NCBI RefSeq assembly: GCF_046233715.1
Contig: NZ_JBJNRJ010000002.1
Span: 144,441 to 208,440 of the forward strand
Reading direction: 5' to 3'
DNA: 64,000 nt
DNA from: Trujillonella humicola
GTDB taxonomy: Bacteria > Actinomycetota > Actinomycetes > Mycobacteriales > Geodermatophilaceae
Positions 1-8,160 of the stretch are shown one piece after another (position 1 is the first letter of the stretch; each line of letters opens with the position of its first letter). A model generated the notes under the pieces. It was not told where the DNA came from. It did no database searches and saw nothing but the letters and a program-made list of their open reading frames with translations. The position numbers and the translations under genes were made by a program.

Positions 1-1
1 G

Positions 2-1180
2 ATGAGCCACGGGGACGCCGTCAGCGAGGCCCCGCCCGGGTTCACCGTGACCGCCACCTCCACCGGTGCGCCGGTCGCCGCCTTCGAGGACGTCGACCGC
101 CGGCTGGCCGGTGTGCAGTTCCACCCCGAGGTCCGGCACACCGCGCACGGGCAGACGGTGCTCGAGCACTTCCTCTTCGACATCGCCGGGCTGGAGCCCA
201 GCTGGACGATGGCCAACGTCGTGGAGGAGCAGGTCGCCGCGATCCGCGACCGGATCGGCGACCGGCGGGCGATCTGCGGGCTGTCGGGCGGCGTCGACTC
301 CGCGGTCGCCGCCGCGCTGGTGCAGCGGGCCATCGGAGAGCGGCTGACCTGCGTCTACGTCGACCACGGGCTCATGCGCGAGGGCGAGACCGAGCAGATC
401 GAGCGGGACTTCGTCGCCGTGACCGGCGCCGACCTGCGGGTGGTCGACGCCGCCGACCGGTTCCTCTCCGCGCTGGCCGGCGTCAGCGACCCCGAGGAGA
501 AGCGGAAGGTCATCGGCCGCGAGTTCATCCGGGTGTTCGAGCAGGCCGCCACCGACGTCGTCGCCGACGCGCAGGCGCACGGCGAGACGGTCGACTTCCT
601 CGTGCAGGGGACCCTGTACCCCGACGTCGTGGAGTCCGGTGGCGGCACGGGGACGGCGAACATCAAGAGCCACCACAACGTCGGCGGTCTCCCCGACGAC
701 CTGACCTTCACCCTCGTCGAGCCGCTGCGCACGCTGTTCAAGGACGAGGTGCGCGAGGTCGGCCGGCAGCTCGGCCTGCCCGACACCCTCGTGCAGCGGC
801 AGCCGTTCCCCGGACCGGGCCTGGGCATCCGCATCGTCGGTGAGGTCACCCGCGACCGGCTCGACGTGCTGCGCCGGGCCGACGCGATCGTCCGCGCGGA
901 GCTGTCCGCGGCGCACCTGGACACCGAGATCTGGCAGTGCCCGGTGGTGCTGCTGGCCGACGTCCGCTCGGTCGGCGTCCAGGGCGACGGGCGCACCTAC
1001 GGGCACCCGGTGGTGCTGCGCCCGGTGTCCAGCGAGGACGCGATGACCGCGGACTGGACCCGGCTGCCCTACGACCTGCTGGCGCGGATCTCCACCCGGA
1101 TCACCAACGAGGTGGCCGAGGTGAACCGCGTCGTCCTCGACGTGACGAGCAAGCCCCCGGGCACCATCGAGTGGGAGTGA
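2..1180 (+). CDS. guaA: GMP synthase (glutamine-hydrolysing), 5' end outside window
   Basis: GuaA aminates XMP to GMP using glutamine and ATP, the last step of guanine nucleotide synthesis in the cytosol. The visible 392 residues start inside the glutamine amidotransferase domain, whose catalytic histidine sits in GVQFHPEV near residue 42. They continue through the ATP-pyrophosphatase domain with the PP-loop SGGVDS (about residues 95-100) and end in the dimerisation domain with PFPGPGLGIR and the usual C-terminus PPGTIEWE. The ATG at position 2 is an internal methionine; roughly the first quarter of a normal GuaA lies to the left of the window. The gene is convergent with the META lipoprotein gene, 37 bp away. 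Identification is secure. Confidence 0.97.
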   Translation: MSHGDAVSEAPPGFTVTATSTGAPVAAFEDVDRRLAGVQFHPEVRHTAHGQTVLEHFLFDIAGLEPSWTMANVVEEQVAAIRDRIGDRRAICGLSGGVDSAVAAALVQRAIGERLTCVYVDHGLMREGETEQIERDFVAVTGADLRVVDAADRFLSALAGVSDPEEKRKVIGREFIRVFEQAATDVVADAQAHGETVDFLVQGTLYPDVVESGGGTGTANIKSHHNVGGLPDDLTFTLVEPLRTLFKDEVREVGRQLGLPDTLVQRQPFPGPGLGIRIVGEVTRDRLDVLRRADAIVRAELSAAHLDTEIWQCPVVLLADVRSVGVQGDGRTYGHPVVLRPVSSEDAMTADWTRLPYDLLARISTRITNEVAEVNRVVLDVTSKPPGTIEWE

Positions 1181-1217
1181 ACGAACTGGCTGGAGCGCGG
1201 GGCCGGCGCGACTCGGC

Positions 1218-2000
1218 TCAGCCGGCGCGGTAGGCCAGGCCGCGGCCGTCGGGTGCGGTGAGGGTGAGCCGGTCGCCGTCGACGGCCAGGGTGGCCCCGG
1301 CGGTGAGGACGGCGATCACCTGCTCGTCCTGCCCGGCCAGCTCCGGCGGGCAGGCCACGTCCTCGACGGCCAGGTCCTCGACGGCCGGCGGGCCGAGGGT
1401 CAGCACGTCCCCGTCCCGCCGCCACGGACCGCTCCAGCCGCGGCAGCCGGTGGACCCGCTCGCCGTCCCGTCGGCCGCGAGCTCCAGCCGCGGCTCGCCC
1501 TGCACCGACGAGGCGAGCTCGCCGACCACGAGGGTGTCGAGCACCCAGCGCGTGCCCACCGGGTCGCGGTCGGGGACCGGGACCTCGCGGGTGAAGTGCA
1601 GGGTGGCGCCCTCCCCGGTGAGCACGAGGGCCTCGCCGTCGCGGGCGGCGCGGTCGACGGCGGCCAGCGCGGACAGGAAGGCCGACTCGGCGGCCATGAC
1701 CGGCGGGTCGCACGCCATCTCCGTCTGCCCGATCGGGTCGAGGACCAGCGCGTCCCCGTCGAGCCGGTAGCCGGCGAAGTAGTGGTTGCAGAACGCCGTG
1801 CCGCTGAGCCGGCCGGGCTCGGCCACGAGGGTGGCGGCCGAGCCCCGCGGCAGCGGCAGGGCGGCGCCGGCGACGTCCCCGGACACCAGCCGCCAGCTGC
1901 CGAGGACGTCGGGGCGCCGGGGTTGCTCCGCCGGGTCCGCGCACGCGGGCGCGGTCAGCAGGACGGCGCCCAGCGCGGCGAGCAGCAGCAGCCGGGGCAC
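1218..2000 (-). CDS. Putative lipoprotein with two META (HslJ-like) domains
   Basis: The 260-residue protein starts with a hydrophobic leader (LLLLAALGAVLLTAPAC) whose Cys could be lipidated, although the lipobox is imperfect because A-P-A precedes the Cys. Two META domains follow. The first (about residues 30-110) has GTAFCNHYFAGY and the second (about 135-225) has SGSTGCRGW, the family's F/S-G-x-x-x-C pattern. META/HslJ proteins are secreted or envelope proteins linked to stress and novobiocin resistance in E. coli; the biochemical role is unknown. I chose the GTG at 2000 because it places the signal peptide at the N-terminus and because CAGGCT ends 6 nt upstream, resembling a leaderless promoter. 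Confidence 0.75.
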   Translation of the reverse strand: MPRLLLLAALGAVLLTAPACADPAEQPRRPDVLGSWRLVSGDVAGAALPLPRGSAATLVAEPGRLSGTAFCNHYFAGYRLDGDALVLDPIGQTEMACDPPVMAAESAFLSALAAVDRAARDGEALVLTGEGATLHFTREVPVPDRDPVGTRWVLDTLVVGELASSVQGEPRLELAADGTASGSTGCRGWSGPWRRDGDVLTLGPPAVEDLAVEDVACPPELAGQDEQVIAVLTAGATLAVDGDRLTLTAPDGRGLAYRAG

Positions 2001-2006
2001 GGCGCC

Positions 2007-2012
2007 AGCCTG
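2007..2012 (-). promoter_or_regulatory. Candidate leaderless -10 hexamer for the META lipoprotein
   Basis: CAGGCT on the minus strand ends 6 nt before the GTG start. It fits the -A---T pattern seen before many genes of this window. Confidence 0.35.
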
Positions 2013-2150
2013 GCCGCACGGCCCGGCCGGGTGCAAGCGGCACTGCCGGGTGCAGACGCCGGGGACGCGGGCGACGCCGGGACGCGCGAGCGGGCCCGGG
2101 GAGCGGCTGCTCCCCGGGCCCGCGACCGGATCCACGCCCCGACCCGGGTC

Positions 2151-2459
2151 TCAGCGCCGCCGTCGTGCCCGGCGGACCTCGCTCACCAGCAGGGCGACCC
2201 CTGCGCCGATCAGCACGAGCCACAGGACCCCGCCGTCCTCGAGGACCCCGAGCGGGAGGTCGGCGGGGGTGAGACCGATCAGCGCCCACAGGACGAAGAG
2301 CAGTCCCGGGACCAGCGCGACGAGGTCGGGCCGGCGGCGGCGCGGCGCGGGGACCGCGGTGGCGCCGGCGAGGACCGGGGCGTCGGCCGCCGTGAGCTCG
2401 CGCAGCGCCTGCTCCTGCCAGGCGGTGGGCGTGGTCGGGAACTCGCTGTAGTCAGCCAC
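2151..2459 (-). CDS. Small membrane protein downstream of PspC gene
   Basis: This 102-residue protein of unknown function begins VADYSEFPTTPTAWQEQALR, has a basic stretch (PRRRRPD) near residue 45, and then two hydrophobic segments (about residues 50-70 and 78-96) ending in an Arg-rich tail. Its GTG start overlaps the stop codon of the upstream PspC gene by 8 nt, so the two are almost certainly translationally coupled. It may be an accessory subunit of the PspC envelope-stress module. That role is inferred from position only; I recognise no named family. Confidence 0.7.
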   Translation of the reverse strand: MADYSEFPTTPTAWQEQALRELTAADAPVLAGATAVPAPRRRRPDLVALVPGLLFVLWALIGLTPADLPLGVLEDGGVLWLVLIGAGVALLVSEVRRARRRR

Positions 2460-3417
2460 GGGACACCTCCACGTCACCGACGCCGTGGTCGATGACCACG
2501 ACGAACTCGGGCTCCCCGTCGTCGACCCAGGCGCCGGAGCCGGTGCCCGGGAAGAAGCCGCCGTCGGAGGAGCCACCGTCGAACACCCGGGTCGAGCCGA
2601 CGCCGGTGTCGATGTCCAGCCGGACGTCGGCGTCCCGGGGCAGGACGACGTCGAGGTCGCCGACGCCGTGGTCGATCTCGACGCGCAGCGCCTCGTCGAG
2701 GTCGGAGACGTCGATGCGGCTGAGGTCCACGGTCATGTCGCCGGCGCCCAGCTCGTAGCGGTCGCGCACCTCGGCGACGCTCGCCGGCCGGTAGTTCCGG
2801 TCACCGACCCCCGCGCCGGTCGGCCACGGCACGGACGAGGCCACCGCGAGGGCGAGGGAGAGGACGGCGCCCAGCGCGACGAGCCCGCCCCGGGAGGTGC
2901 GCCCGGGGACGAACGCGGCGGCCACGAGACCGAGGCCCACGGCCAGCAACGCGACCGCGAGGAACGGCCGGGGACCGGGGTTCCAGTCGCTCAGCTGCGT
3001 GACCAGCGCCAGCAGCCCGACGGCGATGAGCGCGCCGGCGAGGGTGACGCGGCCGACCGGGGAGCGCGGCTGCGCCGGTGTGGGCGGGGCGGCCGGTCCG
3101 GCGGCCGTGGCGAGGCCTCGGGGGAGGGCCCCGGCGCCGTCCCCGGCGCGCGGCCCGGCCGGCATGACGACGCACAGCAGCAGGTAGACGATGATGCCGG
3201 AGCCTCCGGCGAGGGTCAGCGCGACGAAGCCGACCCGCCAGAGCAGCGCGTCGATGCCGCTGTACTCGGCGAGCCCGCCGGCGACGCCGGTGAGCATCCT
3301 GTCGGAGCGGCTGCGGCGCAGTGCGGTCCGTGCGGGCGGACCGGGCGGCGGAGGCGGCGGCCAGGCCGGGCCGGGCGGGTCCACCGAGGGGGGCGCGGGG
3401 GGCGGGACTGCGGTCAT
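2452..3417 (-). CDS. PspC-domain membrane protein with C-terminal toastrack/LiaF-like domain
   Basis: The 321-residue protein has a proline-rich N-terminus, then a PspC domain at about residues 33-88 (DRMLTGVAGGLAEYSG followed by a transmembrane helix). Several further membrane segments reach to about residue 195, and a soluble C-terminal domain with the repeated motif DHGVGD(L/V)(D/E)V follows. That tail resembles the toastrack (LiaF C-terminal, cell-wall-active antibiotic response) fold. Such proteins sense or buffer membrane stress. It is transcribed divergently from a histidine kinase gene that carries its own PspC domain, which suggests one envelope-stress circuit. The ATG start has CACGCT ending 7 nt upstream, a leaderless-type promoter. 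Confidence 0.85.
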   Translation of the reverse strand: MTAVPPPAPPSVDPPGPAWPPPPPPGPPARTALRRSRSDRMLTGVAGGLAEYSGIDALLWRVGFVALTLAGGSGIIVYLLLCVVMPAGPRAGDGAGALPRGLATAAGPAAPPTPAQPRSPVGRVTLAGALIAVGLLALVTQLSDWNPGPRPFLAVALLAVGLGLVAAAFVPGRTSRGGLVALGAVLSLALAVASSVPWPTGAGVGDRNYRPASVAEVRDRYELGAGDMTVDLSRIDVSDLDEALRVEIDHGVGDLDVVLPRDADVRLDIDTGVGSTRVFDGGSSDGGFFPGTGSGAWVDDGEPEFVVVIDHGVGDVEVSRG

Positions 3418-3424
3418 GGCACAG

Positions 3425-3430
3425 AGCGTG
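3425..3430 (-). promoter_or_regulatory. Leaderless-type -10 hexamer, PspC gene
   Basis: CACGCT on the minus strand ends exactly 7 nt before the ATG of the PspC gene. It is placed divergently to the promoter at 3529-3534. Confidence 0.5.
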
Positions 3431-3528
3431 CGCGCCCGGCGGTGGCCCGGTCATCAGGGAACGCCCCCATCCGACCCTGGTCCCGCCCGCGGGGGTGATC
3501 ACCGGTGCCCGCGCCGCCCGCGCGGTGC

Positions 3529-3534
3529 GACCAT
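3529..3534 (+). promoter_or_regulatory. Leaderless-type -10 hexamer, sensor kinase gene
   Basis: GACCAT ends 7 nt before the GTG at 3542. This decides between that GTG and the ATG directly after it. Confidence 0.4.
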
Positions 3535-3541
3535 CGACACC

Positions 3542-4777
3542 GTGATGGTCGAGGGGCAGGCGCCCGAGGAGGTCCGGACCGGCGACGCGGCGACCGCCGC
3601 GGTCCGGCCGCCGGCGCCCTCCCCTGCTCCGCGGCCACCGCTCGTGCGTCCGCGCACGGGGCGGATGCTGGCCGGCGTCTGCGCCGGGACCGCCGCCCAC
3701 CTGCGGGCCGACCCGCTGGTGGTGCGGGTGGCGATGGTCGCGCTGGCCGTCACCGGCCTGGGCGTCGTCGCCTACGGGCTGCTCTGGCTGTTCATGCCGC
3801 TGTCCGACACCGACGATGCGCCGGCCTTCGTCGCGCCGCAGCCCAGCCGCCGGCAGACCATCGGCCTGGTCCTGCTCGGCATCGGCGCGCTGGTGCTGGT
3901 GACCGACGTGGCCAGCTGGGGCGGCGGGGGGGTCACCGTCCCGCTGCTCCTGGTCGGCGCCGGCCTGGCCACCATCTGGCGGCAGCTGGACACCGACCGC
4001 ACGCTCAAGCGGCCCGGCGTCCGGTGGGTGCTGGCCGGCGGCGTGGCCCTCGGCGTGATCGGCGTCGTCCTGCTGCTGGCCACCACCGGGCAGCTGGCCA
4101 ACGCGCGCAACGGCTTCGCCGCGACCCTGGTGATCCTCGTCGGCATCGTGCTGGCGACCGCGCCCCTCTGGCGGCGGCTGCTCACCTCCCGGGAGGCCGA
4201 GCGCACCGCCCGGATCCGGTCCGAGGAGCGGGCCGCCGTCGCCGCCCACCTGCACGACTCGGTGCTGCAGACGCTCGCGCTCATCCAGCGGCACGCCGCC
4301 GACCAGCAGGCCGTCGCCCGGCTGGCCCGCAGCCAGGAGCGCGAGCTGCGCACGTGGCTGTACGAGCCGGAGAAGGCCTCGCAGGGCACGTGGGCCGGGC
4401 TGGTGTCGGCCATGGTCGCCGAGGTCGAGGCCGACCACGCGCTGACCGTGGACCCGGTGGTGGTCGGTGACGCCGAGGTGGACGACGCGCTGGCCGCGCT
4501 CGGTGCCGCCACCCGCGAGGCGCTGGTCAACGCCGCCAAGCACTCCGGCGCCGCGTCGGCCGACCTGTACACCGAGGTCACCGCGCGGCAGGTGTCGGTG
4601 TACGTGCGCGACCGGGGGGCCGGGTTCGACCCGGCCACCGTGCCGGCCGACCGGCGGGGGCTGCGCGACTCCGTGGCCGGCCGGCTGACCCGGGTCGGCG
4701 GGACGGCGACGGTGCGGTCGGCGCCGGGCGAGGGGACCGAGGTGGAGCTGCTGCTCCCGAGGGAGGAGCAGTCGTGA
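3542..4777 (+). CDS. PspC-fused sensor histidine kinase (NarL-type partner)
   Basis: The 411-residue membrane kinase starts with a Pro-rich segment and a PspC domain (about residues 38-100, RTGRMLAGVCAGTAAHLRAD). Four or so transmembrane helices reach to about residue 215. The HisKA_3 dimerisation box LHDSVLQTLALIQ follows, with phospho-acceptor His238, then a HATPase_c domain with N-box REALVNAAKHSG and G1 box DRGAGFD. It phosphorylates the LuxR-type regulator encoded by the next gene, which it overlaps by 4 nt (GTGA). The PspC input domain and the divergent PspC gene imply sensing of envelope or membrane stress. The start could also be the ATG at 3545. Confidence 0.92.
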   Translation: MMVEGQAPEEVRTGDAATAAVRPPAPSPAPRPPLVRPRTGRMLAGVCAGTAAHLRADPLVVRVAMVALAVTGLGVVAYGLLWLFMPLSDTDDAPAFVAPQPSRRQTIGLVLLGIGALVLVTDVASWGGGGVTVPLLLVGAGLATIWRQLDTDRTLKRPGVRWVLAGGVALGVIGVVLLLATTGQLANARNGFAATLVILVGIVLATAPLWRRLLTSREAERTARIRSEERAAVAAHLHDSVLQTLALIQRHAADQQAVARLARSQERELRTWLYEPEKASQGTWAGLVSAMVAEVEADHALTVDPVVVGDAEVDDALAALGAATREALVNAAKHSGAASADLYTEVTARQVSVYVRDRGAGFDPATVPADRRGLRDSVAGRLTRVGGTATVRSAPGEGTEVELLLPREEQS

Positions 4778-5448
4778 CCGAGCCGCAGGTGCCGAGGGTC
4801 TTCCTCGTCGACGACCACGGGATGGTGCGCGCGGGGGTGCGCGCCGAGCTGGGGGAGGCGGCGACCGTCGTGGGCGAGGCGGCCGACGCCGACGCCGCGA
4901 TCGCCGGCATCCGCGCCACGGTGCCCGACGTCGTCCTGCTCGACGTGCACCTGCCCGGCGGCGGCGGGCGTGCGGTGCTCGAGGCGCTGCGGAGCGAGCT
5001 GCCCGCCGTCCGGTACCTGGCGCTGTCGGTGTCCGACGCCGCGGAGGACGTCATCGCCGTCATCCGGGCCGGCGCCCGCGGCTACGTCACCAAGACCATC
5101 TCCGGACCCGACCTGAGGTCGGCGGTGCAGCGGGTCGCCGACGGTGACGTCGTCTTCAGCCCCCGCCTCGCCGGGTTCGTGCTCGACGCCTTCGCCGCCG
5201 CCGGCGGTCCCGGCGCGGCGTCCCCGGCGGAGGACCCGGCCACCGACCCCGGCCTGGACCTGCTCTCGGCCCGGGAGCGCGAGGTGATGCAGCTGCTGGC
5301 CCGCGGCTACACCTACCGGGAGATCGGCTCGCGGCTGTTCATCTCGGTGAAGACCGTGGAGTCCCACGCCTCGAACGTGCTGCGCAAGCTGCAGCTGTCC
5401 AACCGCAACGAGCTCACGAGGTGGGCCGCCACCAACCGGCTGCTCTGA
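4774..5448 (+). CDS. LuxR/NarL-family response regulator
   Basis: A 224-residue two-domain regulator. The receiver domain (residues 8-120) has acidic residues in LVDDH and the phospho-acceptor Asp57 in LLDVHLP. After an Ala/Pro-rich linker, the C-terminal helix-turn-helix (about residues 160-220) has LSAREREVMQLLARGYTYRE and the recognition helix SVKTVESHASNVLRKL. It is cotranscribed with the PspC histidine kinase through a GTGA overlap, so it is that kinase's cognate partner. Targets are unknown; the divergent PspC gene is an obvious candidate because stress systems of this type often autoregulate. Confidence 0.95.
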   Translation: MTEPQVPRVFLVDDHGMVRAGVRAELGEAATVVGEAADADAAIAGIRATVPDVVLLDVHLPGGGGRAVLEALRSELPAVRYLALSVSDAAEDVIAVIRAGARGYVTKTISGPDLRSAVQRVADGDVVFSPRLAGFVLDAFAAAGGPGAASPAEDPATDPGLDLLSAREREVMQLLARGYTYREIGSRLFISVKTVESHASNVLRKLQLSNRNELTRWAATNRLL

Positions 5449-5506
5449 CCGGCGACGAGTGGCCGGTCCGAGCGGCTTCCACTAGGACTGGGACGACCTG
5501 ACCGGT

Positions 5507-5525
5507 GGCCGGCCGAGGGCCGGCC
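5507..5525 (+). terminator. GC hairpin between response regulator and transporter gene
   Basis: Perfect 8-bp arms GGCCGGCC flank a 3-nt loop, 60 bp after the regulator stop and 17 bp before the transporter ATG. It may be a terminator without a U-tract or part of the transporter leader. TAGGAC at 5483 is a possible -10 for the transporter. Confidence 0.4.
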
Positions 5526-5542
5526 GGCAGAGCGGAGAGCGC

Positions 5543-6886
5543 ATGCTGCGCACCCTGTCCCGTCCCCTGGTTGCGGGTGTCCAGCGCTACCTGCCCGGGG
5601 CGTTCGTCTTCGCCGTCATCCTGACCGTCGTCGTCGCCGTCCTCGCCCTCCTCTTCGGCGACATCGGGCCGGCGGAGCTGACGCGCGCGTGGGGCGACGG
5701 TCTGTCGGGGCTGCTCGCCTTCATGACCCAGGTGGCCCTGGTGCTGCTGCTGGGCTACACGCTCGCCCTCACCCGGCCGGTCAAGGCCGGGCTCGTCCGC
5801 ATCGCCGACGTGCCGAAGAGCCCCCGGGCGGCGTACGCCTTCGTCGCGCTCGTCTCGGCCGTGGCCTCGCTGATCAGCTTCGGGCTGGGGCTGGTGGTCG
5901 GGGGCGTGATCGCGCTGGAGGTCGGCCGCGCCGCGCGCCGCCGGGGGACCCGGCTGCACTACCCGCTGCTGGTCGCCAGCGCCTACTCCGGCTTCGCCGT
6001 GTGGCACATGGGCTACAGCGCCACCGGCCCGCTGGCCGCCGCGACGCCGGGCAGCTTCGTCGAGGAGGCGATCGGCCGGACGATCCCCATCGGGGAGACC
6101 GTCTACTCGTCGTGGAACCTGATCGCCATCGTCATCGCCGTGGCGGCGATCCTCGGCACGGTCGTGCTGATGGCGCCCAAGAAGGGGGACGCCGTCACCG
6201 AGCTGCCCGAGCGGATGGGGTCGGAGGACCCCGACGTCGAGCTCGCGACCCCCGAGACGCCGGCCGAGCGGATGGAGGCGTCCCGCCTGGTCACCGCGGT
6301 GCCGGGCCTGGCCCTGGTGGGCTACCTGGTGGTGTACGTGGTGCAGGAGGGGTTCGACCTCACCCTCGACATCGTCAACTGGTCGTTCCTCGCGGCGATC
6401 CTGCTGATCGTGCGCAGCCCGGCCGAGCTCGCCGAGCTGGTCAGCGGGGCGGTGCGCACGGTCGGCGAGGTGCTGATCCAGTACCCGCTGTACGCCGGGA
6501 TCATCGGGATGATGACGGCCTCCGGGCTGGCCACGCAGCTGAGCGAGTTCTTCTCCGACGTCGCCGGCCCCGGCACGCTGGGCGTGCTGGCGTTCCTGTC
6601 CGCCGGGCTGCTGAACCTGTTCGTCCCCAGCGGCGGCGGTCAGTTCGCCGTCCAGGCGCCGATCTTCCTCGATGCCGCCGACGCGCTGGGGGTCGACCCG
6701 GCGGTCATCACGATGGCCATCGCCTACGGCGACCAGTGGACCAACCTGATCCAGCCCTTCTGGGCACTGCCGCTGCTCGCCGTCGCCGGCCTCGGCGTCC
6801 GCGACATCTTCGGCTTCACCGCGATCACGTGCCTCATCAGCGGCATCGTCTTCGCCGGCACGCTCCTGGTCCTCGGCGCGGGGTGA
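5543..6886 (+). CDS. AtoE-family short-chain fatty acid transporter
   Basis: The 447-residue polytopic membrane protein belongs to the AtoE / short-chain fatty acid uptake family, which imports acetoacetate, butyrate and similar acids. Supporting features are about ten hydrophobic segments, the early YLPGAFVFAVILT motif, SFGLGLVVGG near residue 115, and the conserved re-entrant region NLFVPSGGGQFAVQAP followed by YGDQWTNLIQPFWALP near the C-terminus. Length is normal. The ATG has a purine-rich GGAGAG seven to ten bases upstream. It is convergent with the PIG-L deacetylase gene 12 bp downstream. No beta-oxidation or CoA-transferase genes adjoin it, so the substrate is not fixed by context. Confidence 0.9.
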   Translation: MLRTLSRPLVAGVQRYLPGAFVFAVILTVVVAVLALLFGDIGPAELTRAWGDGLSGLLAFMTQVALVLLLGYTLALTRPVKAGLVRIADVPKSPRAAYAFVALVSAVASLISFGLGLVVGGVIALEVGRAARRRGTRLHYPLLVASAYSGFAVWHMGYSATGPLAAATPGSFVEEAIGRTIPIGETVYSSWNLIAIVIAVAAILGTVVLMAPKKGDAVTELPERMGSEDPDVELATPETPAERMEASRLVTAVPGLALVGYLVVYVVQEGFDLTLDIVNWSFLAAILLIVRSPAELAELVSGAVRTVGEVLIQYPLYAGIIGMMTASGLATQLSEFFSDVAGPGTLGVLAFLSAGLLNLFVPSGGGQFAVQAPIFLDAADALGVDPAVITMAIAYGDQWTNLIQPFWALPLLAVAGLGVRDIFGFTAITCLISGIVFAGTLLVLGAG

Positions 6887-6898
6887 GCCGGCCCGGCG

Positions 6899-7633
6899 CT
6901 ACTCGGTGAAGACGACGTGGAAGGCCTCGGCGAGAGCGCCGGCGGGCAGGCCGAAGGTGCGCGCAGTCCGGGCCATCCAGCCGGTGACGAACTGCTCGAC
7001 GTCGTCGCGGTGGCCCACCTGGCTCACGTGCGCCTTGAGCGCGGCGAACTTCAGCTCGGCCACCCCGGTCACGTCGACGGCGTGGTCCGCCCGGGGGCTG
7101 GCGCCCAGCCACACCTCCGAGACCGTCCACGCCTCGAGCCCCTCGCGGGCCAGCAGCTCGGGGAACGCGAACGGGTTGCGGGCGTCGGGGTAGACCGCCC
7201 GCAACGTCGACTCCCCCACGGTCATGTGGTCGGGGTGGCTGGCGCCGATCCGCTCGTAGAACCGCTCGGGCGAGCTCGTCAGCACCCGCTGCGGACGCAC
7301 CTGGCGGATCACCCGGGTGATGTCGCGCCGCAGGTCGAGGGTCAGCTCGAGCCGGCCGTCGGGGTGGCCGAGGAAGCGGACGTCGGTCACGCCCACCGCC
7401 GCGGCCGCGGCCCGCTGCTCCTCCTGCCGCATCGGTCCCATCAGGTGGCGCGGGGTCTCGTCGAACCCGCCGGCGTCGCCGTCGGTGACGATGCAGTAGG
7501 TGACCTCGGTGCCGGCCGCCGTCCAGGTCGCGACGGTGCCGGCGCTGCCGAAGTCGACGTCGTCGGGGTGGGCGAGCACGCACAGGACGCGCTCGACGTG
7601 CTCGGCGGGACGGCGGGCCAGGGGAGCGGTCAC
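6899..7633 (-). CDS. PIG-L/LmbE family zinc deacetylase
   Basis: The 244-residue enzyme carries the zinc motif AHPDDVDFG near residue 20 and a second metal histidine in SHPDHMTVGE, as in MshB/Mca/PIG-L N-deacetylases. In actinobacteria these enzymes act on mycothiol precursors or conjugates, or on N-acetylglucosaminyl lipids. MshB and Mca are usually longer, about 290-300 residues, so this is more likely a third paralogue of unknown substrate. The GTG start is supported by TAGGCT ending 7 nt upstream and by the absence of a Shine-Dalgarno sequence. Confidence 0.88.
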   Translation of the reverse strand: MTAPLARRPAEHVERVLCVLAHPDDVDFGSAGTVATWTAAGTEVTYCIVTDGDAGGFDETPRHLMGPMRQEEQRAAAAAVGVTDVRFLGHPDGRLELTLDLRRDITRVIRQVRPQRVLTSSPERFYERIGASHPDHMTVGESTLRAVYPDARNPFAFPELLAREGLEAWTVSEVWLGASPRADHAVDVTGVAELKFAALKAHVSQVGHRDDVEQFVTGWMARTARTFGLPAGALAEAFHVVFTE

Positions 7634-7640
7634 CCGGCGG

Positions 7641-7646
7641 AGCCTA
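7641..7646 (-). promoter_or_regulatory. Leaderless-type -10 hexamer, PIG-L gene
   Basis: TAGGCT on the minus strand ends exactly 7 nt before the GTG start. Confidence 0.55.
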
Positions 7647-7713
7647 GAGAAGGGGCCCTCCTGCCCGCCGACCCGCTCGCGGGCCCGTGGGTCGGGTCCC
7701 TGCACCAGGGCGG

Positions 7714-7995
7714 TCAGAGCCGGCCGCGTCCCTGCCGCAGCAGCATGAGCGCGAGGGTGGCGCCGTCGTCCCCGAGGGCGGAGCGGAAGCGGGCCAGCAC
7801 CTGCGACTCCCGGGACAGCGACAGCCGGGTGCCGCCGGAGGCGGCGCGCAGCGCGCCGATCTCGCGAGAGACCGCCAGGCGGCGCTGGACGAGCTCGATG
7901 ATCTGGGCGTCGCAGGCGTCGATCTGCTCGCGCAGCGCGCCGATCGGGTCGGCCGGGTCGGTGGCGGCCGTGGTGGTGACGGCGGTGGTGCTCAT
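7714..7995 (-). CDS. aroQ: Chorismate mutase, AroQ-delta type
   Basis: The 93-residue enzyme converts chorismate to prephenate, the committed step to phenylalanine and tyrosine. It matches the small all-helical AroQ-delta class known from M. tuberculosis Rv0948c. The pattern is LREQIDACDAQIIELVQRR, then SREIGALRAASGGTR, and the C-terminal GRGRL, which in the mycobacterial enzyme mediates activation by binding DAHP synthase. ATG 7995 has a strong AGGAGGA 5 nt upstream. A 95-nt leader separates it from a small Phe/Tyr-rich reading frame, which indicates transcription attenuation. It is divergent from pcrA, as in mycobacteria. Confidence 0.95.
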   Translation of the reverse strand: MSTTAVTTTAATDPADPIGALREQIDACDAQIIELVQRRLAVSREIGALRAASGGTRLSLSRESQVLARFRSALGDDGATLALMLLRQGRGRL

Positions 7996-8045
7996 CGGGG
8001 TCCTCCTGCGGGTCGGCTCTCGGCCGTCGGACCCCGGAACCACGA

Positions 8046-8074
8046 ACGCCCCGGGCTCCTCGGGCCCGGGGCGT
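8046..8074 (-). terminator. Attenuator terminator hairpin upstream of chorismate mutase
   Basis: Perfect 11-bp arms (8064-8074 with 8046-8056, 7-nt loop), read on the minus strand, lie 16 nt after the leader peptide stop codon and 51 nt before the gene. Only a few U residues follow. On that strand, GACGCC at 8075-8070, the outer part of the 5' arm, can pair with GGTGTC at 8112-8107 inside the leader frame (one G-U pair). That pairing would be an antiterminator. Confidence 0.7.
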
Positions 8075-8090
8075 CTGTTGCGGCGTGTGC

Positions 8091-8153
8091 TCAGCCAGCG
8101 GTGACGGACACCGGATCCCGGTGGCCGTAGTAAAAGCTGACCGTGGCGAGCAC
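8091..8153 (-). CDS. Phe/Tyr leader peptide of the chorismate mutase attenuator
   Basis: A 20-codon frame starts with GTG and ends with TGA. Its peptide is (M)LATVSFYYGHRDPVSVTAG. Codons 7-9 read TTT TAC TAC, so Phe-Tyr-Tyr, the end products of the pathway of the downstream enzyme. TTT is a very rare Phe codon in DNA this GC-rich. CACACT ends exactly 7 nt before the GTG, the same leaderless spacing as many genes here, which supports real translation. A hairpin CACCGG/CCGGTG (8123-8118 with 8114-8109) lies just after the Tyr codons. A ribosome stalled there would mask the first arm and free the second for antitermination. The function is inferred from this architecture. Confidence 0.72.
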   Translation of the reverse strand: MLATVSFYYGHRDPVSVTAG

Positions 8154-8160
8154 GTCGGCG

